Below are positions 14,402 to 22,492 of a DNA stretch of 33,345 bases, piece after piece. The stretch's first letter is position 1. Each line of letters begins with the position of its first letter. Position numbers and translations under genes: made by a program. The notes beneath the pieces were generated by a model, which made no database searches, was not told the origin of the DNA, and worked only from the letters and a program-made list of their open reading frames with translations. This stretch comes from an uncultured Clostridium sp. (GTDB lineage Bacteria; Bacillota; Clostridia; TANB77; CAG-508): the NCBI GenBank assembly GCA_947088765.1, contig CAMUHU010000012.1:1-33345 (forward strand), in the 5' to 3' direction.

Positions 14402-16276
14402 TTATTTTCTTTTTCTTTGTTCAAGATATATTAATAATACTGATATATCTGCTGGAGAAATCCCTGATATTCTTGAAGCTTGTCCTACTGATGTTGGTTT
14501 AAATTTGTTTAATTTTTGCCTTGCTTCTAATCTTAAACCTTTTAATTCTTCATAGTCTATATCTTCACTTAAAGATTTTTCTTCTAGTTTTTTGAATTTT
14601 TCTACTTGTTCTTCTTGCATTTTTATATATCCTTCATATTTTACTTGAATTTCTACCTCTTGTTTTTCTTGTTTTGTTAGGACAGGTCTCTCTTCATCTA
14701 AAGGTTCCAATTTTTCATAGTTTAATTCAGTTCTTTTTAATAATTCAGATAATCTTGTTCCATTAACTATTGTAGTTGCTCCGTATTTTTCTAATAATTC
14801 ATTTGTTTCTTGTGATGCTTTTATAGATTTACTCTTTATCCTTTTTATCTCTTCTTCAATGTTCTCTTTTTTTTCTAAAAATTTGTTATATCTTTTTTCA
14901 GAAATTAATCCAACATTATATCCTATTTCAGTTAATCTTAAATCAGCATTGTCTTGTCTCAATAATAGTCTATATTCCGCCCTTGATGTCATCATTCTAT
15001 AAGGTTCATTTGTACCTTTTGTTACTATATCATCTATTAAAACTCCTATATATGCATCAGATCTTTTTAATATTATAGGGTCTTCTCCTTTTATTTTTAA
15101 TCCTGCGTTTATTCCTGCTATAATTCCTTGTGCTGCTGCTTCTTCATATCCTGATGTTCCATTTATTTGACCTGCAAAAAACATTCCTGATATTCTCTTC
15201 AATTCTAATGATAGCTTTAATTGAGAAGGTTCTATACAATCATATTCTATAGCATATGCGGGTCTTGTAAATTCTGCATTCTCTAGACCTGGTAATGTTC
15301 TATACATATCAATTTGAACATCTTCTGGTAATGAGGAACTCATTCCTTGTATATACATCTCTTCTGTATCTTCTCCTATTGGCTCTACAAATACTTGATG
15401 TCTAGGTTTATCAGCAAACCTTACCACTTTATCTTCTATTGATGGACAATACCTTGGTCCTGTTCCTTCTATTTCTCCTGCATATAATGGAGATCTATGT
15501 AAATTTGCTCTTATTATTTCATGTGTTTTTTCATTAGTATAAGTAAGGTAACATGGTTGTTGTTCTTTTTCTGATGTTTCATTTTCAAATGAAAACATTT
15601 CTATCTCTTTGTCTCCTTCTTGAATTTCCATTTTTGAAAAGTCAATAGTTCTTCTATTTATTCTTGCAGGTGTGCCTGTTTTAAATCTTACTATATCTAT
15701 TCCTAAATCCTTTAAACATTTTGATAATTGATTTGCTGGAAAAACTCCATCTGGTCCACTTTCATAAGAAACATCACCAATAAATATTTTTCCTTTTAGA
15801 TATGTACCAGTTGCTAATATTACAGATTTAACATTATATATTGCTCCTAATTGAGTTTCTACATTTACGACTTTTCCATTCTCTACTCCTATATTTACTA
15901 TTTCTGCTTGTTTTATTGATAAATTTTCTTGTTTTTCTAATGTATGCTTCATTTCTATATGATATCTTTTTCTATCAGCTTGAGCTCTTAGAGAATAAAC
16001 GGCTGGTCCTTTTGATGTATTAAGCATTTTTAATTGTATAAATGTTTTATCTATGTTTTTTCCCATTTCTCCACCTAGTGCATCTATCTCTCTAACTAAA
16101 TGACCTTTTGAACTTCCTCCAATATGAGGATTACATGGCATATTTGCAATAGCTTCTAAACTTATTGAAAACATTAATGTTTTTAGTCCCATTCTAGCTG
16201 TAGCTAATGCTGCTTCACATCCTGCATGCCCTGCACCAATTACAGCTACATCATAATCTCCTGCATTATATTTCAT
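14402..16276 (-). CDS. mnmG: tRNA uridine-5-carboxymethylaminomethyl modification enzyme MnmG (GidA)
   Basis: 624 residues, the usual length. The N-terminal FAD-binding motif is [20 protein letters not shown]. Other family signatures are [20 protein letters not shown], a [20 protein letters not shown] segment, [19 protein letters not shown], and the C-terminal helical domain with [15 protein letters not shown]. With MnmE it installs the cmnm5 group on U34 of tRNAs reading split boxes, using FAD and methylene-THF. It follows mnmE on the same strand. The start ATG at 16276 overlaps the stop of a 4-codon ORF that begins at the Shine-Dalgarno (AAAGGAATG), a pattern shared with yidC. Confidence 0.97.
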   Translation of the reverse strand: MKYNAGDYDVAVIGAGHAGCEAALATARMGLKTLMFSISLEAIANMPCNPHIGGSSKGHLVREIDALGGEMGKNIDKTFIQLKMLNTSKGPAVYSLRAQADRKRYHIEMKHTLEKQENLSIKQAEIVNIGVENGKVVNVETQLGAIYNVKSVILATGTYLKGKIFIGDVSYESGPDGVFPANQLSKCLKDLGIDIVRFKTGTPARINRRTIDFSKMEIQEGDKEIEMFSFENETSEKEQQPCYLTYTNEKTHEIIRANLHRSPLYAGEIEGTGPRYCPSIEDKVVRFADKPRHQVFVEPIGEDTEEMYIQGMSSSLPEDVQIDMYRTLPGLENAEFTRPAYAIEYDCIEPSQLKLSLELKRISGMFFAGQINGTSGYEEAAAQGIIAGINAGLKIKGEDPIILKRSDAYIGVLIDDIVTKGTNEPYRMMTSRAEYRLLLRQDNADLRLTEIGYNVGLISEKRYNKFLEKKENIEEEIKRIKSKSIKASQETNELLEKYGATTIVNGTRLSELLKRTELNYEKLEPLDEERPVLTKQEKQEVEIQVKYEGYIKMQEEQVEKFKKLEEKSLSEDIDYEELKGLRLEARQKLNKFKPTSVGQASRISGISPADISVLLIYLEQRKRK

Positions 16277-16317
16277 TTCAATTTCATTCCTTTCTGAGTT
16301 CAGTATTTTAAATGTTT

Positions 16318-16347
16318 ATTATATATCAATTTTATTTTTTATAACAA
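16318..16347 (-). promoter_or_regulatory. Possible mnmG promoter
   Basis: TTGTTA (16342-16347), 18 bases, TATAAT (16318-16323) on the minus strand, in the 184-base gap between mnmE and mnmG. The -10 is perfect and the -35 is weak. Read-through from mnmE is also possible. Confidence 0.4.
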
Positions 16348-16460
16348 ATATTTTTCTTGAATATTCACTTAAAATTTTGAGTTTATTCTATATTAAACAT
16401 ATTGTAATTCAAGTGTGAAACTCGACTTTTTGTTTTAAAAACCTTTTAGTCAATATTCTT

Positions 16461-17834
16461 TTACTTTCCTAAGCAAAATTTTTTAAATATCTCATCTATT
16501 ATTTCTTCTGAAACTGAATTACCAGTTATTTTTCCCAAGTCCTCTAGAATTTGTCTTATTGATATTTGAATTATATCTAATGGCATATCATTGTCAATTG
16601 AGTTAATACTTTCGTTTGTGTTTTTTTGTGCATTTTTTATCATTTCTTTATGTCTTTCATTAGTTACAGTAATGCTATCATCTATGTTTATTTCTCCTAA
16701 TTTAAACATTTCAGATATTTTTTTATACAACTGTTCTATTCCCTCTTTTTTTAAAGCTGATAATTTTATTATTGGTTTATTATTTTTAATTAGTTCCTCT
16801 GTTTCTATTGATATTTCTTCTTTTAAGTCTTGCTTGTTTAGAACTATAATCGATTTTTTATTTTTTAAAAGTTCTAATATTTCTCTGTCATCATTTTCTA
16901 ATTTTTTTGAGGAATCTATTATATATATTACCAAATCTGCATTTTTAGCTATCTCCTTTGCTTTTTCAATTCCTATTTGTTCAATTTTATCATTAGTTTT
17001 ATTTCTTATTCCTGCTGTATCAATAACTTTTATAGGTATTCCTTCTATTGTTATAAATTCTTCTATAATATCTCTTGTTGTGCCTTCATATTCAGTTACT
17101 ATTGCTCTTTCTTCATTTAAAATAGCATTTAATAATGATGATTTTCCAGCATTTGGTCTCCCTATTATTGCCATTCCAATACCATCTTTTATTAATTTAC
17201 CTGTTTCAAAATTGTTTTCTAGTTCTTTTAATTTTATGTTAACTTTTTCTAAAGTATCTCTTAACTCTTTCTTAGTAGTTTCTTCTATATCATATTCTGG
17301 ATAATCTATAGAAGCCTCTATGTCTACCATTTTTTGCATAATGTCTTGTCGTATTTCATTTATTTTATCAGATAATTTTCCTTCTAATTGATTTACTGAT
17401 GCTTGTTGCTCTTTCTCTGTTTTTGAATTTATCATATCTATTATTGCCTCTGCTTGAGCTAGATCTATTCTCCCATTTAGAAATGCTAATTTTGTAAATT
17501 CACCTGGCTCTGCCATTTTTGCACCATTTTCTAAACAAAGCTCTAATATCTTTTTTAAAATTATTGGACCACCGTGTGAATTTATCTCACACATATTTTC
17601 CGTTGTAAAGGATTTTGGTGAAACAAAATATGTAACTAGTACTTCATCTATAATATTTCCATTAGAGCTTAAAATTTTGCCATATTTCATTGTATATCCT
17701 TTTATTTCATTTTTTTCCTTATTTTTCGGTTCAAAAATCTTTTCAATTATTTTAAATGTATCCTTACCACTCATTCTTATTATTCCAATTCCACCATATC
17801 CAGGTGGTGTAGATATTGCTACTATTGCTTCCAT
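16461..17834 (-). CDS. mnmE: tRNA modification GTPase MnmE (TrmE)
   Basis: 457 residues from the ATG at 17834, where homology starts (EAIVAISTPPGYGGIGIIRM); the longer frame to 17939 is not supported. Domains: a folate-binding N-terminal domain (about 1-118, with NSHGGPIILKKIL), a helical region, and a Ras-like G domain with GRPNAGKSSLLN, DTAGIR and NKQD. The C-terminal cysteine motif FCLGK ends the protein. It partners MnmG in U34 modification. The Shine-Dalgarno AAAGGA is directly followed by an in-frame ATG (17846) and lies 12 bases from the chosen start. An adjacent leader hairpin (GGTTGGAAAAG with its complement, 17864-17897) lies upstream. Confidence 0.96.
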   Translation of the reverse strand: MEAIVAISTPPGYGGIGIIRMSGKDTFKIIEKIFEPKNKEKNEIKGYTMKYGKILSSNGNIIDEVLVTYFVSPKSFTTENMCEINSHGGPIILKKILELCLENGAKMAEPGEFTKLAFLNGRIDLAQAEAIIDMINSKTEKEQQASVNQLEGKLSDKINEIRQDIMQKMVDIEASIDYPEYDIEETTKKELRDTLEKVNIKLKELENNFETGKLIKDGIGMAIIGRPNAGKSSLLNAILNEERAIVTEYEGTTRDIIEEFITIEGIPIKVIDTAGIRNKTNDKIEQIGIEKAKEIAKNADLVIYIIDSSKKLENDDREILELLKNKKSIIVLNKQDLKEEISIETEELIKNNKPIIKLSALKKEGIEQLYKKISEMFKLGEINIDDSITVTNERHKEMIKNAQKNTNESINSIDNDMPLDIIQISIRQILEDLGKITGNSVSEEIIDEIFKKFCLGK

Positions 17835-18010
17835 TTTTAATATCATTCCTTTCTGTAAAAACTTAGGTTGGAAAAGAATTATTATAATTTTTTCAACCTT
17901 TCCTATTAATATAACAAACAAGAAAAGTGGCTTTGCCACCTTTTCTTTTGCCGATTTAAGTTTCCGAATGTAAATGAGGAAATCTTAAAGGCAATAGCGA
18001 TTATAGCCTT

Positions 18011-18082
18011 TTATATACTAGGAAAGTTTTTTTAAGTTATTGTTAAATTTATACCTATTTATAAAATTTTCCTAGTATATAA
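18011..18082. repeat. Perfect 15-bp inverted repeat around a 42-base AT-rich spacer
   Basis: TTATATACTAGGAAA (18011-18025) and TTTCCTAGTATATAA (18068-18082) are exact complements; the pairing extends about five more bases inward with one G-T wobble. It could be a cruciform, a transcript-stabilising stem or a miniature element. No target-site duplication is evident. Confidence 0.7.
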
Positions 18083-18087
18083 GAAAA

Positions 18088-18144
18088 ATCAAAGTAAGTA
18101 TTTTAAATTAATTCATCTTATGAATTTAAAAATCCTCACTTTGA
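18088..18144 (-). terminator. Terminator of the rpmH-to-jag operon
   Basis: On the minus strand TCAAAGT and ACTTTGA close a long AT-rich stem with ATTCAT/ATGAAT at the tip, followed by TTTTTC. It lies 20 bases after the jag stop. Confidence 0.65.
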
Positions 18145-18164
18145 CTTTAGATTTTTTTATTTTA

Positions 18165-18854
18165 TTATTTTAATGAAATTACTATTCTTCTATGTTCACC
18201 TTCGCCTATACTTTCTGTCTTTACTTTTGCATTTGTTTGTAATATTGTATGAATTATTTTTCTTTCATATGCAGTCATAGGTTCTAACGTAACTGATTTT
18301 CTGTTTTTTATAACACTATTTGCAACTCTTTGTGCTAAATCTTCTAGTACTTTTTTTCTTTTTTCCCTATATCCTAATATATCTACATTTACATGTATTT
18401 TTTCAGTTATATTTTTTCCAGCTACAGCAACAAGAATAGTTTGTATTGAATTTAATACTTCTCCCCTATATCCTATTAAAAATTTTGCTTCTTCCCCTTT
18501 TATTTCTATATAAATTGTATTTCCATCTTGCTCTTTTATCTGATAATTTATTTCTTTTCCAATTATATTCGTAAACTCTTTTAAAAACTTTTCTATCTGA
18601 GCTTTTGCCTTTTTTATATTTTCTTCGCTTATTTCTTCATTTTTTACTATTCTTTGATTTTCATTTTGTTTCTTTTCTTTTAATGTTATCTCTACTTTTA
18701 CTACCCTTGGTGCTAATATACTAAAAAAGCTTTTTTTATCTTCATCTTCTAAAATTCTTATTTCAACATCTTTTTTTGAAACTTTTAACTCTTTTAGTCC
18801 TTTTTCTATAGCTTCAGTGCTAGTTTTTCCTTCAAATATCTTTGTTATATCCAT
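18165..18854 (-). CDS. jag: RNA-binding protein Jag/KhpB (SpoIIIJ-associated)
   Basis: 229 residues from ATG 18854 (an in-frame ATG at 18863 directly abuts the AAAGGA site). Three parts are visible: the Jag_N domain (DITKIFEGKTSTEAIEKGL to about 55), a charged linker, then a KH domain (KFLIGYRGEVLNSIQTIL) and an R3H domain (SVTLEPMTAYERKIIHTILQ, ending GEHRRIVISLK). It binds RNA and is linked to envelope growth and, with KhpA, to RNA regulation. It is always found beside yidC, here 42 bases downstream of it, and is the last gene of the rpmH-rnpA-yidD-yidC-jag run. Confidence 0.95.
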   Translation of the reverse strand: MDITKIFEGKTSTEAIEKGLKELKVSKKDVEIRILEDEDKKSFFSILAPRVVKVEITLKEKKQNENQRIVKNEEISEENIKKAKAQIEKFLKEFTNIIGKEINYQIKEQDGNTIYIEIKGEEAKFLIGYRGEVLNSIQTILVAVAGKNITEKIHVNVDILGYREKRKKVLEDLAQRVANSVIKNRKSVTLEPMTAYERKIIHTILQTNAKVKTESIGEGEHRRIVISLK

Positions 18855-18896
18855 TTTTTTCATTCCTTTCTAATACAAAAAGAATTTTTTTTATTT

Positions 18897-19745
18897 TTAG
18901 GCTTTTTCTTCTTCTTTAATAACTTTATTTAAAACTAATCTTTCAACTATCATTAATATATTATTTACTAACCAATATAAAGCTAATCCTAATGGTGCTA
19001 CTAATGCTATTGATATAGACATTATAGGCATTATATACATCATGTTTTTATTTGCTTGTTCCATTGGATTCGGTAATGCTTCTTCTTTTGCTGGTTCTTT
19101 ACCATCTGTTATTAATTTTTCTTTTTCTTTCTTTTTATTCATTGATGAATTTAATTTCATTGAGAAAAATGTAGTTATTACATATAAAGCTGGTATTATA
19201 AATACTTTTACATCTGATGCATCTTGAATTGGAACCCCACTTAAATCTAATCCTAAGAAATTCATATTTATATAAACTTTTTCATCTTCATTTCCTTTTT
19301 GCTTAATTATACTTATTTCTGGATATGCATTATTTGTAGAACTTTCTTCTTCTATTTCTATTTTGTATTGTTCTATTAAACCACTATCTACCTTTTTCAT
19401 GTATGTTAATGGGCTTCTTACTAAATAAAATACTGAAAATAAAAGTATTATTTGTACTATAGCTCCTAAACATCCACTAAAAGGACTCATATTTTCTCTT
19501 TTATATAATTCTATTGTTTCTTGATTTAATTTTTCTGGATTATTTTTATATTTGTCTTGTATTTCTTTTAACTTTTGTTGAACTTTTGCTGTTTTCTTCA
19601 TTGTTTTTTGTTGTTTTATTGTAATTGGTAATAATACTAGTTTTACTATTATTGAAAATACTATCATTGCTAATCCAAAGTTTCCTAAGTTATTATATAA
19701 AAAATTCAAAAAATATCCAAATGTGTTTGCAAAAAAACTTATCAT
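18897..19745 (-). CDS. yidC: Membrane protein insertase YidC
   Basis: 282 residues. An N-terminal helix (FANTFGYFLNFLYNNLGNFG) is followed by the 60KD_IMP core: LPITIKQQKTMKKTAKVQQK (cytoplasmic coiled region), MSPFSGCLGAIVQIILLFSV and a C-terminal run of helices ending in NNILMIVERLVLNKVIKEEE. It inserts membrane proteins alone or with SecYEG. Unlike many Gram-positive YidC proteins, no lipobox signal peptide is seen at the start. Its ATG overlaps the stop of a 4-codon ORF that starts on the Shine-Dalgarno AAAGGAATG. Confidence 0.95.
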   Translation of the reverse strand: MISFFANTFGYFLNFLYNNLGNFGLAMIVFSIIVKLVLLPITIKQQKTMKKTAKVQQKLKEIQDKYKNNPEKLNQETIELYKRENMSPFSGCLGAIVQIILLFSVFYLVRSPLTYMKKVDSGLIEQYKIEIEEESSTNNAYPEISIIKQKGNEDEKVYINMNFLGLDLSGVPIQDASDVKVFIIPALYVITTFFSMKLNSSMNKKKEKEKLITDGKEPAKEEALPNPMEQANKNMMYIMPIMSISIALVAPLGLALYWLVNNILMIVERLVLNKVIKEEEKA

Positions 19746-19792
19746 TTATTTTTCATTCCTTTCTTAAGTACTAACATTTTACACTTTATATG

Positions 19793-20011
19793 TTATTTTA
19801 AAGGATCATATCCTCCTTTTGAAAAAGGATTACATCTAATTATTCTCTTTGTTCCATAATACAATCCCTTTATACTACCATATTTTTGTATTGCTTGCAT
19901 AGTGTATTCTGAACATGTGGGATAATATTTGCAATGAAATCCCATTTGACTAAATATTTTTGAAATTGTTTTTTTATATATTTTTATTAATGTTATTAGT
20001 AATTTTTTCAT
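19793..20011 (-). CDS. yidD: Membrane protein insertion efficiency factor YidD
   Basis: 72 residues. It has the family signature: an amphipathic N-terminal helix (LLITLIKIYKKTISKIF), then CKYYPTCSEYTMQAIQKYG and a C-terminal RIIRCNPFSKGGYDPL. A small peripheral protein that assists YidC-dependent insertion. Its start lies within the 3' end of rnpA (38-bp overlap), so the two are translationally coupled. Confidence 0.96.
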   Translation of the reverse strand: MKKLLITLIKIYKKTISKIFSQMGFHCKYYPTCSEYTMQAIQKYGSIKGLYYGTKRIIRCNPFSKGGYDPLK

Positions 20012-20354
20012 TTATAAGAATACCTGTCCTTCTAAAAATATTATCAAAATCTTTTTTTATTTCATAATAATTTGCTTCACTTGGTTTTCTTTTTTTATTC
20101 CATACAAAAACAAAATCATATCCTTTTAATATCTTGTCTCTTATATATATTCTATAATTTTCTCTTATTAATCTTTTTATTTTATTTCTTTCTACTGCTC
20201 CTGCAATTCTTGAACTAATAGCTATACCTATTCGATTTGTTTTTTTATTATTTTTTATAATAAAAAATTGAATATATTTGCCATAATAATATTGCCCTTT
20301 GTTTAGAACTCTTTTAAATTCATAATTTTTTTTTAATGTGTTAAATTTTTTCAT
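19974..20354 (-). CDS. rnpA: Ribonuclease P protein component
   Basis: 126 residues. It starts MKKFNTLKKNYEFKRVLNKG and carries the family's basic motif RNKIKRLIRENYRI in the centre, with VFVWNKKRKPSEANY beyond. It binds the RNase P RNA and helps process tRNA 5' ends. It sits downstream of rpmH as in almost all bacteria and overlaps yidD. There is no strong Shine-Dalgarno (only AGAGAAAAAG). Length is near the upper end for the family because of a Lys/Asn-rich tail. Confidence 0.95.
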   Translation of the reverse strand: MKKFNTLKKNYEFKRVLNKGQYYYGKYIQFFIIKNNKKTNRIGIAISSRIAGAVERNKIKRLIRENYRIYIRDKILKGYDFVFVWNKKRKPSEANYYEIKKDFDNIFRRTGILINEKITNNINKNI

Positions 20355-20401
20355 TTCTTTTTCTCTACTTTTTTATAAACTTTTATGTATAATTAAACAT
20401 T

Positions 20402-20426
20402 ACAAATAAAGGACCGCTTTATTTGT
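20402..20426 (-). other. Hairpin between rpmH and rnpA
   Basis: ACAAATAAAG and CTTTATTTGT form a perfect 10-bp stem with a 5-base loop, 19 bases after the rpmH stop. There is no U-tract, so it more likely sets relative levels of rpmH and rnpA (processing or stabilisation) than ends transcription. Confidence 0.5.
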
Positions 20427-20445
20427 TGTGCAGTCCCCTCTATTT

Positions 20446-20580
20446 TTAAGCAGTTAGTTTTTTTCTTCCTTTTGTTCTTCTTGATTTTAATATATTTCTT
20501 CCTGATCTTGTACTCATTCTTTTTAAAAATCCATGTTCTTTGCTTCTTTGTATTTTTTTTGGTTGATATGTTCTTTTCAT
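20446..20580 (-). CDS. rpmH: 50S ribosomal protein L34
   Basis: 44 residues, too short for many ORF lists: [20 protein letters not shown] continuing [20 protein letters not shown] and ending KLTA. This is the canonical L34 sequence. The start is set by GGAGG 7 bases upstream. It is the first gene of the leftward operon, divergent from dnaA, the standard arrangement at bacterial origins. Confidence 0.97.
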   Translation of the reverse strand: MKRTYQPKKIQRSKEHGFLKRMSTRSGRNILKSRRTKGRKKLTA

Positions 20581-20669
20581 TATTGCACCTCCTATTTTAA
20601 TGTTATATACTACATCGAGTATTTTTCAACTCTGACTGCAATTTTTATTTTTATAAATTTAGCATTGAA

Positions 20670-20698
20670 ATTATATATTAATTTTCTTGGTTTGTCAA
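20670..20698 (-). promoter_or_regulatory. rpmH promoter
   Basis: TTGACA (20693-20698), 17 bases, TATAAT (20670-20675) on the minus strand: both hexamers perfect. Confidence 0.85.
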
Positions 20699-20721
20699 TG
20701 CTTTTTCTTTACTTTTTAAAG

Positions 20722-20751
20722 TTATCCACATTTTTTATTATTTTTTCCACA
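20722..20751 (+). promoter_or_regulatory. DnaA boxes upstream of dnaA
   Basis: TTATCCACA (20722-20730, perfect) and TTTTCCACA (20743-20751, one mismatch) lie just ahead of the dnaA -35 at 20758. They probably serve autoregulation of dnaA and form the upstream half of a bipartite origin. Confidence 0.75.
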
Positions 20752-20757
20752 TTTTTA

Positions 20758-20787
20758 TTGACTTTTGTTTCTCTTTTTTGATATTAT
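20758..20787 (+). promoter_or_regulatory. dnaA promoter
   Basis: TTGACT (20758-20763), 18 bases, TATTAT (20782-20787), giving a leader of about 30 bases before the dnaA ATG at 20826. Confidence 0.6.
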
Positions 20788-20825
20788 ATGAAATATTTCT
20801 ACAAAAAATGAAGGGGACGAAAATA

Positions 20826-22163
20826 ATGGCTCAAGATTTGAACGAACTTTTAAATAACGTAAAACTATTGATGAGTGACGCAATTAGTGGTATATCTTAT
20901 CAAACTTGGATAGAACCTCTAGAGATATCAAGTATGAATGATGATAATATTGTACTAGTTGCACCATCATCATTTCACATAGACCAAGTTAGAAGATATA
21001 TCGATCCTGTTGATAATGCTTTTAAATTTTTAACTCATAAAGGTCATAAAATTACTTTTGTTACTCAAGAAGAATTAGAAAAAGGAAATTCTACTAATAT
21101 ACATAATGTAGGGGAGATTATAACTCCTGTAAATTCTAATCTTAATCCTAAATATACTTTTGAATCTTTTGTTATAGGTGATAACAATAGATTTGCTCAT
21201 GCTGCAGCTTTTGCTGTATCTGAAGCACCAGGTATTTCTTATAATCCATTATTTATTCATGGGGGAGTAGGTATTGGTAAAACTCACCTTATGCACGCAA
21301 TAGGTCATGAAATATTAGCCAGAAATTCTGATAAAAGAGTGGTTTACGTTACTTCTGAAAAATTTACTAATGAATTTATTAATAGTATAAAAGATAATAA
21401 AAATGAAGAGTTTAGACAAAAATATAGAAACATAGATGTTCTATTAATTGATGATATTCAATTTATTGCTGGAAAAGAAGGTATACAAGAGGAGTTTTTC
21501 CATACTTTTAATACTATTTATGAAAATAAAGGTCAAATTGTAATTACTAGTGATAAACCTCCTAAAGATATTAATCCATTAAGTGAACGTTTAAAATCTA
21601 GATTTGATTGGGGATTATTAGTTGATATTTCTGCTGCTAATTATGAAACTCGTTTGGCAATTTTAAGAAAAAAAGTTCAATTAGAAAATATTGTTATTGA
21701 CGATATTATTCTTTCTAATATTGCTACTAAAGTGGACTCAAACATTAGGGAACTGGAGGGTACATTAAATAAGATAGTAGCTCAAGCTTCTTTAACTCAT
21801 AGTCCTATAACTTTTGAATTAGCCGAAAAAGCAATTAATGATGTTATTTCTCAAAGAGAAAAAATTGTTTCTTCTAATTACATTAAAGAAACTGTTTCTA
21901 AATATTTTAATATTTCTGTAAAAGATTTAGATAGTGCTAAACGTTCTAGTGATTTAGCTTATCCTAGACAAATTGCAATGTATTTGTGTAGGGAAATTGC
22001 TGATATTCCTTATAAAAAAATAGGGGATGACTTTGGTAAAAGAGACCATTCAACAGTTATGCATGCTTGTGATAAAATATCTAATGATATAAAGCAAAAA
22101 GATGAAACTAGATTGATTGTGGAAAGTGTGAAAAACATTATTTTAAATCCAAATCAAACTTAA
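20826..22163 (+). CDS. dnaA: Chromosomal replication initiator DnaA
   Basis: 445 residues from the ATG at 20826 (GAAGGGG upstream); the in-frame extension to 20778 overlaps the promoter. Domain I is near 1-85 (LLMSDAISGISYQTWIEPLE), followed by a short linker. The AAA+ domain III has Walker A GGVGIGKTHL (about 146), Walker B VLLIDDIQFIAG and a TSDKPPKDI sensor segment. Domain IV carries the DnaA-box-binding signature GKRDHSTVMHACDKI. ATP-bound DnaA opens the origin, here most likely at 22419-22477. Codons are T-rich, unlike dnaN just downstream, matching a leading/lagging switch between the two genes. Confidence 0.98.
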   Translation: MAQDLNELLNNVKLLMSDAISGISYQTWIEPLEISSMNDDNIVLVAPSSFHIDQVRRYIDPVDNAFKFLTHKGHKITFVTQEELEKGNSTNIHNVGEIITPVNSNLNPKYTFESFVIGDNNRFAHAAAFAVSEAPGISYNPLFIHGGVGIGKTHLMHAIGHEILARNSDKRVVYVTSEKFTNEFINSIKDNKNEEFRQKYRNIDVLLIDDIQFIAGKEGIQEEFFHTFNTIYENKGQIVITSDKPPKDINPLSERLKSRFDWGLLVDISAANYETRLAILRKKVQLENIVIDDIILSNIATKVDSNIRELEGTLNKIVAQASLTHSPITFELAEKAINDVISQREKIVSSNYIKETVSKYFNISVKDLDSAKRSSDLAYPRQIAMYLCREIADIPYKKIGDDFGKRDHSTVMHACDKISNDIKQKDETRLIVESVKNIILNPNQT

Positions 22164-22270
22164 AGTTAGTTTTTATAATATTTATAATAGATTTATCAAA
22201 AATATATGTTTTCAAAATTTATGTTTTATTGTGTTGTTGTTTTATTTAGTATTATTAATATTTTTAAAGG

Positions 22271-22477
22271 TTATACACATTCAATTGTGAATAACTTGTT
22301 GATAACATGTTTATAATTATTTATTCACATTCAAAATTGGAAACTGTGGAAAATATTATAAGTTATCCACTTAGTTATCAACATTAATAGTATTTAGGGA
22401 AGTAATAGTTTTAGGTGCTTTTCCACATTTTCCACAGACCTACTACTACTACTACTAAAAATATTTATTTTATATAA
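22271..22477 (+). other. oriC: Replication origin oriC (dnaA-dnaN intergenic region)
   Basis: The 329-base gap holds a cluster of DnaA boxes: TTATACACA 22271, TGTGAATAA 22286 (reverse), TGTTGATAA 22297 (reverse, one mismatch), TTATTCACA 22321, TGTGGAAAA 22345 (reverse, one mismatch), TTATCCACT 22363, TTATCAACA 22375, TTTTCCACA 22419 and 22428. The last two abut and are followed by a trio array (22440-22457) and an AT-only stretch. The order box, short GC-containing spacer, trios, AT-rich DNA is the basal unwinding system known from Bacillus subtilis. Confidence 0.92.
22440..22457 (+). repeat. DnaA-trio element: six tandem CTA
   Basis: Six uninterrupted CTA triplets (the GAT trios, read 3' to 5', on the other strand), three bases after a DnaA box. 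DnaA is known to extend along such trios as a filament on one strand to open the duplex. Six perfect copies is an unusually regular array. Confidence 0.85.
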
Positions 22478-22492
22478 AGGAGTTTGAAAAAA

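Larger units (their letters stand above)
17835..18164. other. Intergenic region between mnmE and jag: inverted repeats, no gene
   Basis: About 330 bases without a credible ORF. It holds the mnmE leader hairpin (17864-17897), a 15-bp inverted repeat (18011-18082) and the jag terminator hairpin (18088-18144). No sharp sigma-A promoter for mnmE stood out. Confidence 0.6.

Noticed and set aside
16385-16430. Possible parS site near GTGTGAAAC downstream of mnmE
   Set aside because: Only one half resembles the parS palindrome; the other half does not match, so it is not supported.
20533-20781. Plus-strand open frame overlapping rpmH and the dnaA promoter
   Set aside because: It is antisense to L34 and crosses DnaA boxes and the dnaA promoter; Phe/Leu-rich shadow.
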